Shown here piece after piece: positions 56,073 through 64,000 of a stretch of DNA of 64,000 nt. Each line of letters begins with the position of its first letter. Positions within the stretch are counted from its first letter, which is position 1. The stretch comes from Prinia subflava (lineage: Eukaryota > Chordata > Aves > Passeriformes > Cisticolidae): NCBI RefSeq assembly GCF_021018805.1, contig NC_086254.1, positions 26,721,300 through 26,785,299 of the forward strand. Reading direction: 5' to 3'. A model generated the notes under the pieces. It was not told the origin of the DNA, did no database searches, and was given only the letters and a program-made list of their open reading frames with translations. A program made the position numbers and the translations under genes.

Positions 56073-58444
56073 TCAGTCGCTCTGAAAGGCATCTTGGGGC
56101 TGAATCTTCAGCTTCTTGGGACAAAGGATTTTAATAAAAGCCCTTTTGAAGCTGGAGTGGCAGAGAGGGTATAGGACAGGGTTGATAGCTGAGTTCATCC
56201 ACAGCAGCCAAAAAGAAATCTCATACCAGGACTCCGAGATGCACTCCCTGGATTTGCAGCTGGCACGGATCATCATCAGCAGAGTGTACGGTGCCCAGCA
56301 GATCCCAAAAATGCTCACAATGACTGCCAGTGATTTGGCCACTTTCTTGTCTCTAGAGAGCCTGAAGTGTTGAGTAGTGCTCTGGGACACGATCTTCACC
56401 TGTTTCTCTGAGGACACAGTGGAAGCTGAATTTTTACAATTTTTTCTGTTGCAGCACTTGGGTTTCCTGGAGCTCTCTGAGCTTGTTGCCAGCAGGTCCT
56501 TGGCATCCAGGCTGGAAGAGGAGGCTGCTGCTTGAGCTTTGCACTTAGAGAGGTCGAGGATTTCAGCTGACTCCTTCTGCTCCCACTTACAGCATTTCAA
56601 AGAAGGCTTTGTTTCTGGGCTCCTTTCCACCTCTTCAGTGAAGGACTGGTCGTGCACTTCATGCAAAACATCCAGGCGCATTTTGGTGCGCTTCTGTATG
56701 TTCAGGTAAATGCTTAGGTTGAAAAACATCACGCTGATAAAAGGGGTGAAAAACTCCAGAATGGAGGCTGTAAAGATGAAATAGGAGTTGTTGAAGAACT
56801 CAGCGTAGCATTCGTCGTTGGGGACCATGGTCTTGCCTGCTATGTACTCCCAGCTGATAATGGCAGGTCCGTACAGCAGGAATGCCAACACCCACACCAG
56901 CACCATCTTCAGCACTGCTTGCCTGGTCTTGCCTTGCTGGGCTCTGTAGGCGACCTGCAAGAGAAAAACCTTTCCTTACACACAGTCCCACACCCCAGCT
57001 GGCTGAGTCTCCTCACAAATGGACCATTAGCATTCCCGGTAAAGTTGCTAGGCAATATCCCAGCAGTCCAACAAATTGATGTGCCATAGGCAACAGGAGC
57101 AATTGCTAGATAAACCACACTCTTACGGGGAAGATTTAGAACACTCATTTTACAGCTCCAAAACACAGCGTCTGCTACATGGAAATGCACTGACTTGGTT
57201 ACAGCCTGGCAGCTGCCAACACCCACCACTTACCTGAGCTGTCCCCAGCTACTCCCTGTAAGTCCCAAGGAGAGGGACTTGACAAACTCGTGGGCTAAAT
57301 CCGTGTTGTATTGGTAGCCAGGGAACGAGCAAACAGCAGCGGGTCAGATCTGCCTGTGAACAGCTCATTACCTCCTGCAAAAGGCCGAGCATTTTGGTCT
57401 CCCACACACTCAGAGACCTCTCCACGCTCCCTGCCAAAGCCGGCAGTGCAATCTGCTAGCCAGGGAGAAGCTGCGAGTCTGACTGCAAGCCACTTGTTTG
57501 TCCTGGGCATAATAAGCTCTTGCAAGTTAGTTAAAAGTCTGCTTACCTGGCTGGCTCGCTTGTACACTACTGTCCTGTCACCTGGGAAGGGAACACCTGC
57601 ACAACGGGGACTGAGCCTTAAGTGATTTAATTATGCCGGGAACACTAATCTGAAACCACAGCTGAGTTATGCATTTGTGGATGATCATTGCCTTCCAGGC
57701 TGAGTCATCACTTCTGGAGAATTCAAACAACTTTTAATTATTGCAGAGAATCGGGATAATAAAGCAAGAGGAGAGTTATGTCCCTCTCAGCTGCCATGAC
57801 AGGACTCACCGCTCTTGTCACCGAGAGGAATCTGTCGTAGCTAATTAGTACGATGTTGAAGACCGAAGAAGAGCACGACAAGTAATCGAGCACCAGCCAG
57901 AGTTTGCAGAGGCTTCTCCCGAAGATCCATTTCTTAGTCAGCCCATAGGGCACGTACAGGGGGATGCAGCAGGCACCTGCAAGCGGAGGGGTCCGTTCCC
58001 GGTGAGACTCGGGGGACCCGCGGGGGCCGGGCGGCTCCTTCCCTCTGCTCGCCCGGGCGGAGGGAGCGGCCTGGGACAGCGGGAGGGAGCCGGGGACCAC
58101 GGGAGGGTACCGGGGGCAGGAGCAGGGCCGGAGTGAAGGCACGGCCCGCGGGGAGCAGCCGGAGCCCCGGGCGCGCCGCCCGCCCCGCCGCAGAGTTGCT
58201 GCCGGGCCGGGAGCCCCGCGGGCGGCACTTTACCTACGAGGAAATCCGAGATGGCCAGGTTGAGGAGGAAGAAATTGTTGTGGGTGCGCAGGCTGGAGTC
58301 CGCCACGAATGCCCACATCACCAGCGCGTTGCCCGCCACGATGAGGACGCTGAGCAGGGCCATCAGCGCGCCCAGCGCCGCCGTGCCCGCGGCCGTGAAG
58401 CTGCCGGCGGCGGCGGAGCCGTTCAGCGCCCCGCCGCTCTCCAT
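56073..58444 (-). CDS. HRH3: Histamine H3 receptor (class A GPCR)
   Basis: Three exons on the minus strand: 58444-58234, 57976-57810 and 56954-56073. They join in phase to 419 aa (human 445). There is an N-glycosylation site NGS at 8-10. TM1 follows with GNALVMWAFVADSSLRT and TM2 with NNFFLLNLAISDFLVG. The amine-binding Asp3.32 is D101 (LVLDYLSC). DRF at 118-120 replaces DRY, as in H3/H4 receptors. The disulfide pair is C94/C175, and Glu5.46 is E193 (ILEFFTP). TM6 has CWAPY (345-349) and TM7 NPVLY (384-388). The protein ends KLKIQPQDAFQSD. The product is a Gi/o-coupled presynaptic auto- and heteroreceptor in brain. The third intracellular loop is Lys/Ser/Cys-rich, unlike the Gly/Pro-rich human loop. 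Introns are short (257 and 855 nt). Confidence 0.95.
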
Positions 58445-58620
58445 GGCCCGCAGCGCTCCCGCAGCAACGCCGCCGCGGGGCTGCTGCCCCTCCCCGCCCC
58501 GCCCGCTCCCGCCTCCCGCCCCGGCTGCCAGCACCCCCTCGTACACCCCCGAGCAGCCCCGAAACTCCCAGGGCATCCCTAAATCCGCCCAAGCGTCTCT
58601 GCATCCCACGAGAGCATCCC
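57960..58620. promoter_or_regulatory. CpG island over HRH3 exon 1
   Basis: CpG-dense sequence covers intron 1, exon 1 and about 170 bp upstream of the HRH3 start codon. No TATA box is evident. The promoter is inferred from position. Confidence 0.7.
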
Positions 58621-58970
58621 TGAGCATCTGCACATTCCCACGTACACTCTCAGCCCGGGAACGTCTTTGTACTAGCTCAGAACATGCCTTCATTCCTTCG
58701 GAGCATCCCTGAGAATCCACACATTCCCCTCTCAACCTGGTAGCATCCTTGCATTACCTCAGAGCATCCCTGAATCCCCCTAGAGCATCTTCTCCCATTT
58801 CCCTTCTCTGGAGCATCACTGCATTACCTCAAAGTGTCCCTGCCACCTCCCAGAACATCTCTACATTCCTCTTTCCCCTCTCAACCCAGAAGCATCCTTG
58901 TATTCTCCCAGAGCATCCTTGCAGGCTGCACAGCAACATCCCTACATCTCTCCAAAGCGTCCACCACGAG
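58557..58970. repeat. Degenerate tandem repeat upstream of HRH3
   Basis: Loosely spaced variants of CAGAGCATCCCTGCATT recur: GAGCATCCCTGAGCATCTGC, GGAGCATCCCTGAGAATCCA, AGAGCATCCCTGAATCCCCC, GGAGCATCACTGCATTACCT, AGAACATCTCTACATTCCTC and AGAGCATCCTTGCAGG. The unit is about 25-35 bp and strongly diverged. The array begins about 110 bp upstream of the HRH3 start codon, so part may be transcribed in its 5' UTR. Confidence 0.8.
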
Positions 58971-58974
58971 TTTA

Positions 58975-59815
58975 TTGCTCCTGCCGTGGGGTCTGTGCCT
59001 TAATGAACAGAAGTGAAGTCAGAACTTCATTTGCCTTTTAATCAGCCAGGAGAGCTCCCTGGGCAGGTGGAACATAGAGGGTGGTGATCTTGCCTCTGCT
59101 CGTCATGGGCAGCAGGAGGAAGAGGCAAAGCTGCTGAGGTGCAGGCAATTCTTGGTCTGCAAACCAAGGCGTCCTTGGGGCCCCCAGCCCCAGCTCCAGG
59201 GAGGGGATTTACTCTTCCTTCTTCCACCATTTGTTCACTCTTCACAGCTGAAGAGATTAATTTTTGTCTGAGGACTTGTTTCAGCTGGTGATTCTGCAGG
59301 AGGAGGTTACCTACCACTGCACAACCCCTGTGCACGGTGCCTGCTCCAGTGGCAGGAGAGGAAACATCCTCACAGGCATTGTCACAGGGGCTGGTCCCTT
59401 CTGCTGTCACCACCTCTGCAGAACAGCACAGGGGTGTGCAGGGCAGCAGCTGCAAAACAGAGGAGCGTCCTGTCTGGAGACCCTGACCTTCTGGGGAATT
59501 CGGATAAGGTGTGAGGAACAGAGAGAACATCAGCAAAGCAAGAACACCACAAACCCAGAAACAAGCCTTTAGTTAATACCCAGGGGGTTTGCCACCTTCT
59601 GATTGCTCCAAAAGCTATTTTCACCTCAGGAATTACTACAGCCTCGCAGAAATTCCTCCTCAAACACGCTGCCACAGCCACTGTCCTGATCCCGCTGGAG
59701 GGGCCGAGGGGGCTCTCAGGAATCGCGGTGAACCATTTGCAGCAGTGCCAACACTTCTCAGCCCTCCCGCAGGGGTGGCCTTTGTGGCACCCACCCAAGG
59801 GTGGCCTGAGCAAGA
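58975..59815. other. Intergenic, no feature recognised
   Basis: Moderate GC with overlapping short open frames on both strands; none matches a family I know and no repeat is evident. Confidence 0.5.
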
Positions 59816-59819
59816 ACCA

Positions 59820-60200
59820 GCCCCATGCTGTCCCTTAAGGTGCCAGCCCTGGGACAGCGCGCTGGCTCCGCGCTCAGCGCCGGGCTCGCTGTTCCCAGCT
59901 GTGCTCACAACGAGCCGGGCAGGTCTGGCAGCTGCCTGGCACTTGTGTCCCCTTCCTCGGGGAGACAAATGTCCCCAGGCCGGTCCGCTCGGGGGGGCTC
60001 GGGCTGCGCTGCTGCCGCATCCCGACAGAGGATGTCACTGTGCGCCCGCGGAGCGCTGCGGGTGCGGCGGGCGGGGGAGAACGGCCCGAGGGGCTCCGTG
60101 CGGGGCATCAGCCCCGCTGCGAGGATGATCCGACTTAACCTGGGCCGGGATTCCACCACAACCCAGCTGGGCACCCGCGGCACGGCCGCAGCAGAGAGGA
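59820..60200. promoter_or_regulatory. CpG island with no assigned gene
   Basis: I count roughly 37 CpG dinucleotides in about 370 bp, against near absence on either side. It begins after 59820 and stops abruptly at about 60195. No coding exon of any recognised gene is attached. It may hold a non-coding first exon of the next gene (OSBPL2 in human, plus strand), an upstream HRH3 promoter, or a non-coding RNA promoter. Confidence 0.7.
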
Positions 60201-60204
60201 CATG

Positions 60205-63200
60205 AATTTTATGCCAGTCACCATAGACGTGATAAACAGGGGTAGTTTTCATTTTTTTTGTTTGTTTGTTTTGTTTTTTGAAGCTTGTGATGTTTAATGA
60301 ACCCACGAATCACTTTCACTGTGTGGCTGTTTGTGATCTGGTGTTATTTGTAATCCTCATCTACTCAGTCAAGCGTTAGTGTTCATTGAAATGTTTACAA
60401 ATTCCAAACCATGGGGTGTGTGCTGTGCAGCTCCTATCCCTGGGAGCAGTTTGCTGCTTGTTAGCTGTCATCCATTATTCAGAAATTTCACCATCCAGAT
60501 AGAAAGCAAACCCCCTACTTTGTACCTAAGATAATTTATAAAGTGCTATAATATAATGTGGACAAATCACAGTTACTGTTTATCCAGAGTAAATTGCCAG
60601 GATTGTTGGATAAATAAGAGGTGATAGAGCTCAGATTACAGGTTTCCTGATCCTGATGTTTGTCTCTTGCTACAGCAGACAAGTGTATTTCTAATATATT
60701 TAAGGAAACATGGCATCTTGGTAATAAAGGAAATCACACAACCTGTAGTTAAAGCAGATCACACTCAGACATGCAAGCAGATGGTCTGACAGCTCACATT
60801 TGGACCTGACTTACAGGGTACATATGCCATGTGTAGATATTCCATATACTCATAAGTTATATGAGGTTATATAAGTAAATATAGGGTGTTCTGATCACCC
60901 TGCATCAGGCCATGGGGTCCTCTCCTGGGCAGGGAAATCTCCTGACCACTGCTCAGCCCTTGTGGATCTGTACAGTGGAACCTTTCCAGATGGTCAGGGC
61001 TCAGCTCCAAGCTCTCCTGAGGCTGCTTTCTGTTTGTTCTGAGGTTGTGCCTGAGAAGCAGGAGCTGGGGGTGGCAGGTCACAGGATGGTTCAGTCTGGA
61101 AGGGACCTCTTGAGATTCTCTAGGCCAACTCCTCTGCTGAAGCAGGCTCAGATACAGCAGGCTGCCCAAGGCTTTGTCTGGTTGGGGTTTGAATATCTCC
61201 AGGAATGAAGTCTCCATAACCCCTCCAGACTGCCCTCACAGTCAAAAAGTTTTCTCCTGTCTGCACCACCTTGCCCACAGATAGCTCTCTATAGACCTAC
61301 AACTAGGAGGATATGAACAAGTTGTAGTTTTTCTGTTGCTTACTTCTGTCCCATGGAGCCAGTTTGTCTCTGAAACAAACTTTAAAGAAAGAGATCATTA
61401 AAAAACCTCTTTGTGTCCATGTCTTTACTGATGAAGCTTGAAAGTCCTCTGGCATTCACACAAGTAGCTGTCACTGTGAAACCCATCCCTTTGTTTTATT
61501 TCCTTTTCTTCTGCCTTTCATCGTGGGACATGTTTATTCTGTTTGGAAAACTCCCTTCTTTTAAATCCCCTCACACGTTACCAGCACACAAAGGTAAAGA
61601 GAAGGGCGTGTGGCAGAGAAAAGAGATCCCAGAGTAGCTGAGGGCAAAATCTTCAAGAGCCCTTGAGCTCCTGCTTTGCCAGACCCCCAAGATACAGCAC
61701 AAACCCACAACATGAATATTTTACATGTAGCATCAACAAGTAGGATACAGAAAACACCAAGGGACCATTTCTCATGCTGGAGATGCCTTTGCAATGAAAT
61801 ACTACTCTTTGATATATATTCTCTTAAAAACAAACCCAACAACAACTTGTCTGTCAAAACTTGGGGAGCTATTAGGACTGAAAACCAGCACGACAATCCA
61901 AACCTGGCTGGGACATGATGAAATTGGTGTCTTGATGTGCTTCATCCAGCTCAGCCACATGTCAAAACAGCTTCTGCTGGTGGTGTTCTCTTCCTTAACA
62001 CATTGCAAGGGACATAACTGAGTGAGTTTGATGTTGAACAAAGATAATGATGACTGAAATAATCCTTGAAAATGCTAAGAAATAATCTGTGAGCCAGTTT
62101 TCAGAAAGGTGGGAGGAGCTGACATCTCCACTCCCAAAGCAACACGTGCTAAGAGCTGCACATGGCCACAAAGTCACCATGTCCCTGAGAAGGATCACAA
62201 ATTCTAGAGGGGAAATGTCCCCATGGGCACAGTGTGTGCCCACCTGCATTCAAAACCTGTCCTGTGCCTTTTCATTTCTTTCTTTTCCTTCCATCATTCC
62301 TCTCCTTCCTTTCTTCTTTCTCTCCATTCCTGGCTGTAACCTGCAAATCCAAACTCCCAAAGTGTTAAAAAATGCATCCTTTAGTACAAGGAGACTTTTC
62401 ATAGTTGGACCTGTCTCAAATTGCCATGGCTGCTTTTGGCTCCTAGGGAACGAGCTCCTTACAATTACAAATCACCTTGTCACCACAAAAAGTCACATTT
62501 CCACCCTTGTTCAATCCAACAGCACTTTTGTGAGCAGGGGAATGTTGAGTTTAACGACTCTGGAGGAGGAAAACTCCGAAGAGCAGGATGAGTAATGCCA
62601 TTAGTAATGAAGTAACTGTCTGATCAGCGTTAACACCTGATTCTTGTCAAGGCCAATTCAGTATTGTATTTTGAAATGAACGTTTCAGAGCACAGTGGGG
62701 AATGAGAGCAGAAGTCATCCTACATCTGTCAGCTTGGACTGAGCTGGCAGCTGCTGCTCTGACCGATAGATGTTTTCAGAGAGAGACAGCAGGGTCTGAA
62801 TATGAAGATGTGAAATCTGTGTGCAGCTGCTACCAACCATGCTGGAAGAATTTTGCCACATGGAGGAGTGAATGTTAAAGCTCTGTTGAAGAAGTATCCA
62901 TTAAATTTGGTACTCCGTCAGGGGATGGTTTAAGAGGCAAGGCTGGCTTTTGTTTCTAATACTCTTAATGGCAGTGAGCGGTGTGGGTTACGAGTGACAA
63001 AAGGAGATTTGGGAAGGACTAAAACATTTCTAATCAAAGCCAGTCCTGTTCCCAGGCAGACAGAAAACAGAGCAGCTGTAGAGAAATGAGCTGGGTTTCT
63101 CTGGGCCATGGTGCAAGCTGTGGCACAGTGGGCTCCTTTGCATTCCATCAGACTTCATAAAACCTCGGGTCACTGAGCAATTAGAGGGGGACAGTTTGAG

Positions 63201-64000
63201 CCCATTTGTGGAGTCCGTGGATATCTCCAGAGCTACCACCAGGTTCTCATGTGAGCAGACCTACAAATGTCAGCTAGCTCGCTTCCTGCAGGAGCTCATT
63301 GCTAACCTTATGTAATATTTAACAGTCTTCCTGGGCTAATTAAGTATATTACTTTATATAGTAACTAACATATCTCTAACATGTATCAAAATTTAATTCA
63401 GTTTAATTCATTATCGCTGCTCAACATGGGCCCAATTTTCTTCCCCTTTACAAAGTTGCAAATGCATTAATTCTTTGTGTGCATCAGGAAGGGTGATGGA
63501 GCCCTGGGTTTGCCAGATCCCTTCCAAACACAAACATAGACAACTTTGCTCTTGTCTCTGCCCAACTTAACTGACCCAAAAGAGTTTCTTCTGAGTCATG
63601 CCAGGGCAGCTGAGGGCAGCAGCTGTCCCCAGAGGCTCCCTTCAGGTGTCCTACAAGCTGCAGGGTCCTTCAGGCACAGAACTTGAGGGACTTTTCTGTA
63701 AGCCAAAGCTTTTATCTCCTGTATGACACCTCCTCTCCAAGCATATGTGGTTGTATAAGCAACATGGAATAGAGGGGAACACATCTCTCTGGAGCGTAGT
63801 GGGCAAATAAATCTTTGTGTCTGAGATCAGGAGAATCTGCACTTTAGCTAACTTTATCTTGTTTATTTGGCTTCTGTGATAATGAATACTGGTGCCCCCA
63901 GGTGCTGGGCACTGTCTAGCCAAGAGGGTCTGAAGCTTGTTGTTATTCTCTCCCTCTCCTGTGGCACCTGTGAAATGATGCAGCAGCCTCTGCCCAGGGC
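60205..64000. other. Intergenic, mostly featureless
   Basis: AT-rich sequence with short open frames only. It contains a (TTTG)n run at about 60258-60275 and one CR1 remnant, listed separately. A pyrimidine-rich stretch (TTTCTTTCTTTTCCTTCC-like) occurs at about 62270-62330. No OSBPL2 coding sequence was recognised up to the window end. Confidence 0.55.
61083..61262 (-). repeat. CR1 LINE 3'-end remnant, minus orientation
   Basis: The plus strand follows the reverse-complement CR1 3' end: CAGGATGGTTCAGTCTGGAA, GGGACCTCTTGAGATTC, then CTAGGCCAACTCCTCTGCTG, GGCTTTGTCTGGTTGGGGTT, ATATCTCCAGGAATGAAGTC and CCATAACCCCTCCAGACTGC. It is truncated and diverged, and belongs to a different CR1 variant from the 24-kb copy. 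Confidence 0.8.

Noticed and set aside
58133..58712. 149- and 153-codon plus-strand ORFs antisense to HRH3 exon 1
   Set aside because: GC-rich antisense shadows of the receptor exon and the adjacent tandem repeat.
57938..58735. 265-codon minus-strand ORF containing HRH3 TM1-TM2
   Set aside because: Upstream part is the degenerate tandem repeat and the downstream part reads through the exon 1 donor. The HRH3 start at 58444 fits the family length and N-terminus.

Overview
This window is vertebrate nuclear DNA, most probably from a bird. The genes are split by GT-AG introns and have CpG-island promoters. The only recognisable dispersed repeats are truncated CR1 LINE 3' ends and one old MIR/CORE-SINE-like copy. 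The gene order LSM14B(+) - PSMA7(-) - SS18L1(+) - MTG2(+) - HRH3(-) is that of human 20q13.33, so this looks like the orthologous sauropsid block (chicken chromosome 20-like). Species identity is inferred.

Layout. 1-4240 is AT-rich intergenic sequence with no gene I can support. 4250-5850 is a CpG island carrying the TATA-containing LSM14B promoter. LSM14B runs from 5371 to 15209 (coding) with 9 exons, one of them an in-frame 117-nt exon that is probably a cassette exon; its poly(A) signal is near 16841. PSMA7 (7 exons, minus) converges on it at 18503-23814. PSMA7 and SS18L1 start head-to-head about 975 bp apart inside a shared CpG island, and a minus-oriented CR1 fragment lies in that interval. 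SS18L1 has 11 coding exons (24789-36492) and a long AT-rich 3' UTR. A plus-oriented CR1 fragment and a G-rich minisatellite then lead straight into the MTG2 promoter. MTG2 has 6 coding exons (39711-43914). About 11 kb of gene-free AT-rich DNA follows. HRH3 (3 exons, minus) occupies 56073-58444, with a degenerate tandem repeat immediately 5' of it and an unassigned CpG island at about 59820-60200. The rest, to 64000, is intergenic and holds one more CR1 remnant.

The genes do not form a pathway. They are a conserved neighbourhood of housekeeping genes (an mRNP/P-body factor, a proteasome alpha subunit, a mitochondrial ribosome GTPase) next to two neural genes (a neuronal BAF subunit and the histamine H3 receptor). 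I rebuilt all five coding sequences exon by exon. Phases, splice sites and lengths are consistent (425 or 386, 248, 402, 409 and 419 aa) with no frameshift or premature stop. I found no previously undescribed system. The points worth a second look are regulatory or structural: repeats at splice sites and promoters, an unassigned CpG island, and an unexplained antisense ORF.
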